From positions 1-24,356 of the IMG/VR virus record IMGVR_UViG_3300034198_008335: a stretch of DNA of 24,356 bases; one strand, given 5' to 3'. The position numbers and the translations under genes were made by a program. Positions 13,122 to 19,732 of the stretch are shown one piece after another. The DNA comes from a virus. The stretch's first letter is position 1. The number at the start of each line of letters is the position of its first letter. The notes under the pieces were generated by a model. That model saw only the letters and a program-made list of their open reading frames with translations, was not told the DNA's origin and did not search any database.

Positions 13122-14073
13122 CCTGATACCTGACGACATCGACTTTGGCAAGTACCTGAAAGAGACTGACGCCAAGACCAATGTGCGTGCTGCTTCTGCT
13201 TACATACCCGGCATCAAGCAGCGGATGCGGGACATGGCTACTGAGCGCCGTCTGTACATGCCTTGGCTTAAGACCCGTGAGAGCTTTTACTACCGCCCCG
13301 GCGAAATGAGTGTCTATGCGGGGCAGAACGGCCACGGCAAGTCACTGGTCACTGCCCAAATTGCACTGCACCTGATGGCCCAAGGCGACAAGGTGTGCAT
13401 GGCCAGCTTTGAAATGAAGCCTGTGCAGACCATTCGACTGATGAGCCGAATGTTCATAGGCACCAACCCATTCGCACAGGAATACCAAAACGAAGAGGGC
13501 TATGCCGAACTGGACAAGCTCTTCGACAAGTTTGGCGCTTGGTCAGACAACAAGCTGTGGCTCTACGACCAGTTGGGCACTACCAACCCCGAAACCGTCA
13601 TTGGAATGACCCGCTACTGCGCCAAAGAGCTGGGGATCAAACACATCTTCATCGACAGCCTGATGAAGGTTGTGGGGGACGAAGACGACCTGAATGCCCA
13701 AAAACGCTTAGTTGGCGAGTTGTTTTCGCTTGCCAAAGACCACCAAGTTCACATCCACCTCATACACCACCTACGCAAACCCAAAGATGAGCATCAGCTA
13801 CCAGACAAGCACGACTCCAAAGGCTCGGGGTCTATTACCGACCAGCCGGACAACATTTTCATGTTCTGGCGAAACAAAGGAAAAGAAGAAGAGCAGCGCA
13901 CCAACGGACAGTTTGGTCAAAAGGCAGATGAGCCGGATTCCCTCCTACTTTGCCGCAAGCAAAGGCACTACGAAGGCTCGGGTGACGGCGAGCCCACCAT
14001 CCAGCTCTGGCTCGACAAAGACTCTGGCCAGTTTGTTGCCCACCACGGCGATGCCCCAACCCATTACGGGTGA
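13114..14073 (+). CDS. Replicative helicase, SF4 (DnaB/gp4/Twinkle-like) ATPase domain
   Basis: 319 aa. RecA-fold ATPase: Walker A GQNGHGKS (70-77), motif 1a region VCMASFEMKP with the catalytic Glu, Walker B HIFIDS (177-182), then HIHLIHHLRKP (213-223), and the GSGSITDQPDNIFMFWRN segment (237-253) that holds the base-sensing and arginine-finger region. No primase domain and no DnaB N-terminal domain, so it is a single-domain helicase of the kind found in temperate phages. It would unwind the phage replication fork after loading by the upstream initiator. Starts within the end of the 109-aa gene. Confidence 0.9.
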   Translation: MASLIPDDIDFGKYLKETDAKTNVRAASAYIPGIKQRMRDMATERRLYMPWLKTRESFYYRPGEMSVYAGQNGHGKSLVTAQIALHLMAQGDKVCMASFEMKPVQTIRLMSRMFIGTNPFAQEYQNEEGYAELDKLFDKFGAWSDNKLWLYDQLGTTNPETVIGMTRYCAKELGIKHIFIDSLMKVVGDEDDLNAQKRLVGELFSLAKDHQVHIHLIHHLRKPKDEHQLPDKHDSKGSGSITDQPDNIFMFWRNKGKEEEQRTNGQFGQKADEPDSLLLCRKQRHYEGSGDGEPTIQLWLDKDSGQFVAHHGDAPTHYG

Positions 14074-14257
14074 CCGGGTGTATTTGGAACAAGCAGAGGC
14101 AAGAGAAATGCTCTACAACTACAACAGCCAAGACCCCGTACAGGCACGCAAGTGGCTTGAAGCGCGTATTGCCAAGCTGTGCAAGATTTACGGCGCAGGG
14201 TTTGACCAAAGGGTGCGTGTGTACATGCGCCAGTACCAAGACGAGGTGTTGGCATGA
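14051..14257 (+). CDS. Small helical protein of unknown function
   Basis: 68 aa from ATG 14051, overlapping the helicase end by 23 bp. MPQPITGDRVYLEQAEAREM, then DPVQARKWLEARIAKLCKIY and RVYMRQYQDEVLA. It is basic, helical and soluble. Its stop overlaps the ninB start by ATGA. No family recognised. Confidence 0.66.
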   Translation: MPQPITGDRVYLEQAEAREMLYNYNSQDPVQARKWLEARIAKLCKIYGAGFDQRVRVYMRQYQDEVLA

Positions 14258-14664
14258 AAAAAACCTTTGTCATGTCACACCTCACTGCTCGCAAGGCGGC
14301 GTGTCAGGCGGTTACAGAGTGCCCAGACGGGTACTTTGTGACCATCTCAGAGCCAACCAGAACCCTAGAGCAAAACGCAGCCCAATGGGTCTACCTTGAG
14401 GCATTTGCCAGACAAAAACAGCTATGCATCAACGGGGTCATGCAGTCGGTCACCAGTGAGGATTGGAAAGATGTGCTGACTGCCTGTCATGAGGGGGAGA
14501 TGAGGATGGCCGTCTTCGACAGCAAGGTGATCATGCTGCCTTGCAGAACCAGCAAGATGGGCAAGCAGGAATTTAGCAGCTGGATGGAGTTTCTTGTCTC
14601 CATGGCCGCAGAGTTTGGGATCGAGCCCGTTTACAAAACTGAGGCTGCTGGTCATGGCTCTTGA
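14254..14664 (+). CDS. ninB: NinB-like recombination protein
   Basis: 136 aa. Typical NinB features: N-terminal MKKTFVMSHLTARKAACQAV, GYFVTISEPTRTLEQNAAQW, TSEDWKDVLTACHEGE, and PCRTSKMGKQEFSSWMEFLV followed by AAEFGIEP. NinB (Orf of lambda) is a single-strand-DNA and SSB-binding mediator of phage recombination. It is in the rightward operon with NinG, as in lambdoid nin regions, and is coupled by ATGA to the upstream gene. Confidence 0.88.
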   Translation: MKKTFVMSHLTARKAACQAVTECPDGYFVTISEPTRTLEQNAAQWVYLEAFARQKQLCINGVMQSVTSEDWKDVLTACHEGEMRMAVFDSKVIMLPCRTSKMGKQEFSSWMEFLVSMAAEFGIEPVYKTEAAGHGS

Positions 14665-15136
14665 TGTCAACACCACCAAAGGGCAGATTGCGGTGATTGA
14701 TGAGGCCCGAGCGATTGGCATCTTCTTGGATTGCAATGAAGGGTACAGGTTTGTCCACACCCCAAAGACCAAAGCATCCAAGGTGGACGGTCTTCTACTC
14801 AAAGGCGACCAGCTGGTTGCGGTCATCGAAACTAAGTGCCGTTACGACTTCGACCTTGAGAAGTTCCGAGGCGATTACAAGTCCCAGTGGCTGGTGACCC
14901 TTGACAAAGTGGACTCAGCCCGAGCCATGGCCCACCAACTGAGTGTTCCCCTTGTAGGGTTCCTGTATGTCGAGAAAGACAGAACCCTACTGGTGCAGCG
15001 CATCACCGATGAAGACGGCTTGTTGTGCGTACAAATGACCAGCGAGGCCACCCGAACACAGGAAACCACCAACGGCGGCTCCAAGGTACGTAACAACGCT
15101 TACATCGACATGAGCAGGGCGAAGGTGTACCAATGA
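14654..15136 (+). CDS. PD-(D/E)XK nuclease-like protein
   Basis: 160 aa from ATG 14654, overlapping ninB by 11 bp; the longer upstream frame is not needed. The core KVDGLLLKGDQLVAVIETKC has Asp45, Glu59 and Lys61 in D-x13-ExK spacing, the signature of the restriction-endonuclease fold. An alpha/beta remainder follows (DYKSQWLVTLDKVDSARAMA, VPLVGFLYVEKD). It sits between ninB and ninG, so a role in processing recombination intermediates is reasonable. Substrate unknown. Confidence 0.72.
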   Translation: MALDVNTTKGQIAVIDEARAIGIFLDCNEGYRFVHTPKTKASKVDGLLLKGDQLVAVIETKCRYDFDLEKFRGDYKSQWLVTLDKVDSARAMAHQLSVPLVGFLYVEKDRTLLVQRITDEDGLLCVQMTSEATRTQETTNGGSKVRNNAYIDMSRAKVYQ

Positions 15137-15699
15137 AGACGTGCAAACACTGCTCCACCCCATTTGCGCCACTGAGGCCCTTGCAGTCTGTCTGCTCCCC
15201 AATCTGTGCCTCCCGCCTTGTAAAAGCAGTAAGAAAGCAGGAGGCCGCAAAACTGAAGGAGCGCAAAGAAAGGCTCAAGCGCATTCCTGACCTCATCCGA
15301 GAGGCCCAGACTGAATTTAATGCCTACATCCGGGCTAGAGACAGAGACAAGCCCTGCATCTGCTGTGGACAGCACTTGGAGCTATCCGCAGTGGGTGGGG
15401 GATACGACTGTGGTCACTACCGCAGCACAGGTAGTGCAAGCCATCTCAGATTCCATGAAGACAACGCCCACGCCCAAAGAAAGGTCTGCAACCGATACGG
15501 GGCAGGGAGGGCGGTGGACTACCGAATGGGGCTCATCGAGCGAATTGGCCTAGAGAGGGTGGAGGCCCTAGAGGCCAACAACCAAGTACGCAAGTGGGAC
15601 AAAGAGACCCTACTGAGCATCAAGACCACCTATCGAGAGAAAAGAAAGGCTCTAGAGCGTGAAAGACTTCAACAGACAGAGGGGACGATCCAATGCTAA
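15133..15699 (+). CDS. ninG: NinG/Rap-like recombination nuclease
   Basis: 188 aa. N-terminal zinc-binding motif CKHC ... CSPICA (4-25), a basic helical linker (KLKERKERLKR), then CICCGQ (75-80), YDCGHYRSTGSASHLRFHED and AQRKVCNRY, the second zinc/HNH-like cluster of the NinG family. In lambda NinG (Rap) resolves branched recombination intermediates. The order ninB - nuclease-like gene - ninG resembles a lambdoid nin region. Coupled to the upstream gene by ATGA. Confidence 0.9.
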   Translation: MKTCKHCSTPFAPLRPLQSVCSPICASRLVKAVRKQEAAKLKERKERLKRIPDLIREAQTEFNAYIRARDRDKPCICCGQHLELSAVGGGYDCGHYRSTGSASHLRFHEDNAHAQRKVCNRYGAGRAVDYRMGLIERIGLERVEALEANNQVRKWDKETLLSIKTTYREKRKALERERLQQTEGTIQC

Positions 15700-16025
15700 A
15701 AAAAGGCAGACCCATCAAGTTTCGCAAACCCGGCTCGATCATGGAGAGGGTCTACAGGGCAGTAGCAGACGGCCACACCGCAAAGATGCGGATTGTCGTA
15801 GCGACATCACTCTCTTACCAAACAGTCTCCACCGCACTCTATGCGCTCACGTATTGCGGAAACCTTGTCTCTGTGAAGGAGGGGAGGACTTTCAGATACA
15901 GACTCCCAGAAACAAAACCCGAAATCACCACCAAAAACATCATTGAACTTCAAAGGATTTTCTATGCTGGCACAACGGAAGAACATTATTCATACCCCGA
16001 AAAAAGGGAGACCACTGAAGCCTGA
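15693..16025 (+). CDS. Putative winged-HTH regulator
   Basis: 110 aa. MLKKGRPIKFRKPGSIMERV, then VYRAVADGHTAKMRIVVATS, YQTVSTALYALTYCGNLVSV and KEGRTFRYRL. This spacing of helices plus a terminal beta-hairpin fits a winged helix such as those of late regulators. The last 35 residues are variable. It overlaps ninG by 7 bp. Late in the rightward operon, it might control late transcription; this is inference. Confidence 0.65.
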   Translation: MLKKGRPIKFRKPGSIMERVYRAVADGHTAKMRIVVATSLSYQTVSTALYALTYCGNLVSVKEGRTFRYRLPETKPEITTKNIIELQRIFYAGTTEEHYSYPEKRETTEA

Positions 16026-16134
16026 GAAAGTAGCCAAGGTGGCATTCGTTCCAAAGACTAAGAAGGCGCGTGACAAGTTCTTTGAGCTGGGTGGTTCGCG
16101 TTGGATCAATCGAATCTTGGAGGGGTTGTTGTGA
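15964..16134 (+). CDS. Small ribbon-helix-helix-like protein
   Basis: 56 aa from ATG 15964 with AAAGGA upstream. MLAQRKNIIHTPKKGRPLKP is basic; VAKVAFVPKTKKARDKFFEL followed by GGSRWINRILEGLL resembles small MetJ/Arc-like phage proteins, whose typical ending is LGGSxWLxxxI. It overlaps the previous gene by 62 bp. Probably DNA-binding; last gene before the terminator. Confidence 0.62.
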   Translation: MLAQRKNIIHTPKKGRPLKPEKVAKVAFVPKTKKARDKFFELGGSRWINRILEGLL

Positions 16135-16182
16135 TCCCTTTACCAAATCGGACAATTCTTACGTCTCCCTTGATTGATAGGC

Positions 16183-16197
16183 ATTGGTGCCACCAAT
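16183..16197. repeat. Perfect 15-bp palindrome
   Basis: ATTGGTG-C-CACCAAT, 7-bp arms around a central C, followed by CTTTT. It lies in the 126-bp gap between early and late operons. It could be an operator for a dimeric regulator or a weak first hairpin ahead of the terminator at 16204. Confidence 0.5.
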
Positions 16198-16203
16198 CTT
16201 TTC

Positions 16204-16234
16204 GCTCCCGCCCTCAAAAGCGGGGGCATTTTTA
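16204..16234 (+). terminator. Rho-independent terminator of the rightward early operon
   Basis: GCTCCCGC (16204-16211) pairs with GCGGGGGC (16220-16227) over 8 bp with one G-T pair, loop CCTCAAAA, followed by ATTTTTA. Placed between the last early gene and the packaging genes. Confidence 0.75.
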
Positions 16235-16260
16235 AGCCACGAACAATCGAAAGAACTCGC

Positions 16261-16866
16261 ATGGCCTTAACTGCCAAACAAGAAAAATTTGCCCAAGCCT
16301 ATCAAAGCTGCAAGAACTTCACTCAAGCTGCTTTTGATTCAGGCTTACAAAAATCAAAAGGGCGAGGTTATTACGTCTACTTCCTGATTGACCCAAGAAG
16401 CCAAGAGATATTTTATGTTGGCAAGGGGAAAGGTGGTCGAGTCTCCGACCATGTAAAGCAAGCAATCAAGGGCAATGTTTCCAATGCTGAAAAGCACAAA
16501 AGGATTACAGAGATTCTTTCTGCTGGGAAAAAGGTGCAAGAGTTTGTCTTTGAGCATTACGAGTTAGAGCGCGATGCGTTTGATTGTGAGAAGCAGCTAA
16601 TTTCAACACTCCGCTATCTCGGGCTGACTAATATTGCCAATGGGGTAATGACTAATGAGGAGAAAGTCAGCGAGGAGGCTAAGTTCTTGCTCACTCAGCT
16701 TGTGTCTGAACATTGGTTCAATAACTACGGTAAGCCAGAGATGCGGGAAGCCATAGAGGGGCATTTTGGCAGCTTCAGGGCTTACGACAACTTTGTGATG
16801 GGCGTACTTAACAAGTTGATCGTCCCATCTAAAGTAGACGCAATTAGAGAGGTTGCGTATGGCTGA
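16261..16866 (+). CDS. GIY-YIG endonuclease with TerS-like N-terminal HTH
   Basis: 201 aa from ATG 16261, chosen because MALTAKQEKFAQAYQSCKNF looks like the opening helix-turn-helix of Terminase_2-type small subunits; the frame continues upstream to 16174 through the terminator and that part is rejected. From residue 37 a GIY-YIG nuclease domain of the LEM-3/Ankle1-like kind begins: YYVYFLIDPRSQEIFYVGKG (GIY-like YVY, YIG-like YVG), catalytic Arg60 (GGRVSDH) and Glu110 (FDCEKQLI). The C-terminal part is helical. Such nucleases are often phage homing endonucleases. It appears more AT-rich than the terminase exteins. Its stop overlaps the TerS start. Confidence 0.82.
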   Translation: MALTAKQEKFAQAYQSCKNFTQAAFDSGLQKSKGRGYYVYFLIDPRSQEIFYVGKGKGGRVSDHVKQAIKGNVSNAEKHKRITEILSAGKKVQEFVFEHYELERDAFDCEKQLISTLRYLGLTNIANGVMTNEEKVSEEAKFLLTQLVSEHWFNNYGKPEMREAIEGHFGSFRAYDNFVMGVLNKLIVPSKVDAIREVAYG

Positions 16867-17152
16867 TGGCGTGAAAACAGGCGGTAGGGCGCGAGGAACG
16901 CCGAATAAGGCCACTTCTGAAGCTAGGCAGGCTATTGCCTTGTTTGTGGATGGAAACGCTCATAGGCTCTCTGGCTGGCTTGACTCCGTGGCTGCTGGTG
17001 ACGTGACAAACGACATAAAGCCAAACCCTGCAAAGGCTTTTGAGTTGTTTCAGAGTGTTGTGGAATATCACATTCCTAAACTTGCAAGGCAAGAACTGAG
17101 TGGGCCTGATGGCGGTTCAGTTCAACACAGCGTGACAGTGCGCTTTGAGTGA
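16859..17152 (+). CDS. Terminase small subunit-like protein
   Basis: 97 aa from ATG 16859 (a TTG at 16853 is possible). KTGGRARGTPNKATSEARQA is the signature opening of a phage protein family usually encoded just before TerL. GWLDSVAAG, FELFQSVVEYHIPKLARQEL and a terminal HSVTVRFE follow. It is expected to recognise the packaging site and recruit TerL. The gene overlaps the GIY-YIG stop (ATGGCTGA) and its own stop overlaps the TTG start of terL. Confidence 0.75.
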   Translation: MADGVKTGGRARGTPNKATSEARQAIALFVDGNAHRLSGWLDSVAAGDVTNDIKPNPAKAFELFQSVVEYHIPKLARQELSGPDGGSVQHSVTVRFE

Positions 17153-19499
17153 AGTTCTATTCCCCAAGGCGCTGAAGTTTCTATTCGGGCCAGCACGTTA
17201 CAAGGTGGCTAGGGGCGGTAGGGGTTCAGGCAAGTCATGGGGCTATGCCAGAGCAATCATCATCCGTTGCGTCCAGCAGCAGACTAGGGTGCTTTGCACC
17301 CGTGAGGTGCAGAAGTCCATCCAGCAGTCTGTCCACCAGCTGTTGTGTGATCAGATAGAGGCGATGCACTTTTCCGATGCGTTCACCATTTTGAACAACG
17401 AGATTCGTGGGCCGCACGGTTCACAGATATTTTTCTCTGGACTCTCAGACATCACGGCAACGGCACTGAAGTCTTTTGAGGGGGTAGACATCTGTTGGTG
17501 CGAAGAGGCGCAGGCAATCTCAGCCAAGTCTTGGAAGACTCTGATCCCGACAATCCGCAAGAACGGTTCAGAGATTTGGGTCACATACAACCCCGAGCTG
17601 GAGTCAGACCCGACTCACCAGATGTTTGTGGTCAACCCTCCACCCGACTGTGTGTCGGTTCTGATGAACTGGAGCGACAACCCCTACTTCCCCGATGTGT
17701 TGAGGGCAGAGAGAGAACACGCCGAGAAGACCATGAAAAGTGAGGAGTACCGCAACGTGTGGGAGGGTGAGTGCCTCCCAGCCGTGACGGGTGCCATCTA
17801 CTTTGATGAGGTTGCCGCAGCCGAGAGAGAGGGTCGGATCAGGAACGTCCCTAACGACATCATGCTCAAGACCCATGTGATCTGGGACTTGGGCTGGAAC
17901 GACTCGATGTCGCTCATCTTGGTGCAGAGGTCGGCATCAGAACTGAGGATCGTGGACTACATCGAGGACTCACACAGGACTCTGGCCGACTATGTGATGC
18001 AGCTCAAGCAGATGAACCTTAACTGGGGCATCCACTACCTGCCTCACGATGGCTTTGCCAAAGACTACAAGACGGGCAAGAGCGCACAAGAGATTCTTGA
18101 GGGGCTGGGTTGTGCCGTTGAGCAGACCCCGAACATGGGGATTGAAGAAGGCATCAAGGCGGCCAGAATGACCTTCAGCAGGGTCTACTTTGACAAAGAC
18201 AAGGCGGCTCGGCTTATTGAGTGCCTGAAGCGCTACCGGCGGCACATCAACAAGCAGACGCTTGAGGCTGGCTCTGCCCTGCACGATGAGTACAGCCACG
18301 GATGCTTAGACGGTGACTCGCTTATCTCTACTTCGCGTGGATTGGTTGCAATTCGTGATGTTGTCGTCGGGGATATGGTTGATACGCCAGCAGGCTACGC
18401 CCATGTTTCAGCCAGCGGCGTGACAAAGATTGCGACTGAAATAGTCGAAATGACGCTAGTGGATGGGTCTATTTTGCTGATGACCCCTGAACACAAAGTA
18501 TTCACGACGAGAGGTGTCGTTCGAGCTGATACATTGAGTTATGATGATGCCATATTCACTATTAAGTCAGCACCATGCTTGTCGTTTCAATCAATCAAAT
18601 CTGCGGGGTATCGGGACGCTCTTATCGAGAGTTTCAAGGCGAAAAATACTGGCTTTGGACTAACAGAGGCATTTACGCAAGTCAGATCGGCGGCAAGCAG
18701 CGCTTGCTTCACCTTGAAATCTATCGCGCAATTCATGGGGAGCCTCACATCAGGGCCAAGATTGAATGCGTCGATGGGAATATGTGCAACGTCACCCCGG
18801 AAAACTGGGTTATCAAGCGTTCAGTCAGAGAGCGTTTACACCCAGTTCAAGAGATTGATGGGGTTCGCTTCTATTACAAGCCAGAGGGTTACTACAAAGC
18901 TAACCACGGAAAGCATGGCGGCATCACCATGCATAGATATGTATGGGAGAGACACAACGGGCCTATCGGCGCAGGACTTCATGTCCACCATGTCGATGGC
19001 GACAAGTCCAATAATGACATATCAAACTTGGAATTACTCACAGCAAGCGATCACAGCACCCACCACGGTGAAACAAATCCGTGGGTCGGAAGTGATGCAA
19101 ACAAGCGACAACTCTCAGGCATCAACCATAAAGCCAAAGCATGGCACTCTAGTCCTGAAGGCTTGGAGTGGCATAGAAACAATGGCATCGCAGTTTGGGC
19201 GAATCGCAAAATGCACGTTAAAAACTGCACAGAATGCGGCAAGTCTTACGAAACTCATTGGCCGAACAAGTCAAAGTTCTGCCATCAGAATTGCAAAGCT
19301 AAGGCGAATAGAAGGCGCGGAAGCGACAAGACCAGTTTATGACCTGACTGTAGATCACCACCATTGCTACGTTGCCAATGGTGTTTTGGTGAGTAACTGT
19401 GATGCATTCAGGTACGCCTGTATCGTTGCTGACGCTCTGGGAAACAGCTCCGGCAGCGTCAAGCCCATCGCCTACCGCCAAAAGAGGTACATCGCCTAG
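17145..19499 (+). CDS. terL: Terminase large subunit, interrupted by an intein
   Basis: 784 aa precursor starting at TTG 17145 (8-bp overlap with TerS). N-extein: Walker A GGRGSGKSW (25-33), Walker B VDICWCEEA, coupling-motif region WVTYNP, then the RNase H-like nuclease with first Asp in VIWDLGWND. At residue 387 an intein begins (Cys387-Asn751), and the C-extein CDAFRYACIVADALG completes the last nuclease motif (normally SHxADAFRY). Spliced length 419 aa, usual for this terminase family. It powers ATP-driven DNA packaging and cuts concatemers. Splicing should be essential because the intein separates catalytic Asp753 from the rest. Confidence 0.93.
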   Translation: MSEVLFPKALKFLFGPARYKVARGGRGSGKSWGYARAIIIRCVQQQTRVLCTREVQKSIQQSVHQLLCDQIEAMHFSDAFTILNNEIRGPHGSQIFFSGLSDITATALKSFEGVDICWCEEAQAISAKSWKTLIPTIRKNGSEIWVTYNPELESDPTHQMFVVNPPPDCVSVLMNWSDNPYFPDVLRAEREHAEKTMKSEEYRNVWEGECLPAVTGAIYFDEVAAAEREGRIRNVPNDIMLKTHVIWDLGWNDSMSLILVQRSASELRIVDYIEDSHRTLADYVMQLKQMNLNWGIHYLPHDGFAKDYKTGKSAQEILEGLGCAVEQTPNMGIEEGIKAARMTFSRVYFDKDKAARLIECLKRYRRHINKQTLEAGSALHDEYSHGCLDGDSLISTSRGLVAIRDVVVGDMVDTPAGYAHVSASGVTKIATEIVEMTLVDGSILLMTPEHKVFTTRGVVRADTLSYDDAIFTIKSAPCLSFQSIKSAGYRDALIESFKAKNTGFGLTEAFTQVRSAASSACFTLKSIAQFMGSLTSGPRLNASMGICATSPRKTGLSSVQSESVYTQFKRLMGFASITSQRVTTKLTTESMAASPCIDMYGRDTTGLSAQDFMSTMSMATSPIMTYQTWNYSQQAITAPTTVKQIRGSEVMQTSDNSQASTIKPKHGTLVLKAWSGIETMASQFGRIAKCTLKTAQNAASLTKLIGRTSQSSAIRIAKLRRIEGAEATRPVYDLTVDHHHCYVANGVLVSNCDAFRYACIVADALGNSSGSVKPIAYRQKRYIA
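18303..19397 (+). mobile_element. Intein in TerL (365 aa, Hint domain)
   Basis: The Hint motifs are visible. Block A CLDGDSLISTSRG with splice nucleophile Cys1, block B LLMTPEHKVFTTRG with the TxxH pair, block F VYDLTVDHHHCYV, block G NGVLVSN followed by extein Cys+1. The penultimate residue is Ser instead of the usual His. Between the splicing halves (about residues 92-340) the frame encodes Ser/Thr/Ala-rich sequence with no recognisable endonuclease. The endonuclease is instead in another frame (18575-19342). DNA here looks more AT-rich than the flanking exteins, consistent with acquisition. Confidence 0.92.
18575..19342 (+). CDS. HNH homing-type endonuclease nested out of frame inside the TerL intein
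   Basis: 255 aa, ATG 18575 to TGA 19340-19342, in the -1 frame relative to terL. The frame is closed by TAA at 18563, so this is the first ATG. Residues 22-80 (GEKYWLWTNRGIYASQIGGK, ECVDGNMCNVTPENW) look like the DNA-binding front of phage HNH proteins. Residues 136-164 hold the HNH core HVHHVDGDKSNNDISNLELL; Cys218, Cys221, Cys236 and Cys240 form a probable zinc finger (CTECGK, FCHQNC). The ribosome site is weak (AAG only). Its end overlaps intein block F. It would cut intein-less terL alleles and drive homing; that is inference. Confidence 0.88.
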   Translation: MLVVSINQICGVSGRSYREFQGEKYWLWTNRGIYASQIGGKQRLLHLEIYRAIHGEPHIRAKIECVDGNMCNVTPENWVIKRSVRERLHPVQEIDGVRFYYKPEGYYKANHGKHGGITMHRYVWERHNGPIGAGLHVHHVDGDKSNNDISNLELLTASDHSTHHGETNPWVGSDANKRQLSGINHKAKAWHSSPEGLEWHRNNGIAVWANRKMHVKNCTECGKSYETHWPNKSKFCHQNCKAKANRRRGSDKTSL

Positions 19500-19597
19500 C
19501 CAGCCCTTAAACCAATTCTTAGGCGTCAAATGATTCGTGGCTCCTAGCTTTCGCACCCTTTACCACTTCAGACAATAGACAAAACGAGGGCGAATCT

Positions 19598-19732
19598 ATG
19601 TCACTTGAAGAACTGAAAGAGTTAATTCTTAGGGTCGGTATGGGCCGCAGAGATGCCGCTGAAGAGCTGGCTGAGCTGCTCCATTCGTTGCTGCAAAAGA
19701 CAGCCGAAAAGCCCAAAAAAGCCGTTAAATGA
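19598..19732 (+). CDS. 44-aa helical protein between terL and portal
   Basis: ATG 19598 with GAGGG upstream, stop overlapping the portal start as ATGATG. Product MSLEELKELILRVGMGRRDA ... LLQKTAEKPKKAVK is one or two charged helices with a Lys-rich tail. Function unknown; expressed with the portal by coupling. The 98 bp before it hold nothing I can identify. Confidence 0.6.
   Translation: MSLEELKELILRVGMGRRDAAEELAELLHSLLQKTAEKPKKAVK

Noticed and set aside
16174-16260. N-terminal extension of the GIY-YIG protein
   Set aside because: It would translate through the palindrome and terminator hairpin; the ATG at 16261 begins a recognisable domain.
18540-18600. Programmed frameshift from terL into the HNH gene
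   Set aside because: The HNH frame has a TAA at 18563 and no convincing slippery heptamer was seen before its ATG; independent initiation is simpler.
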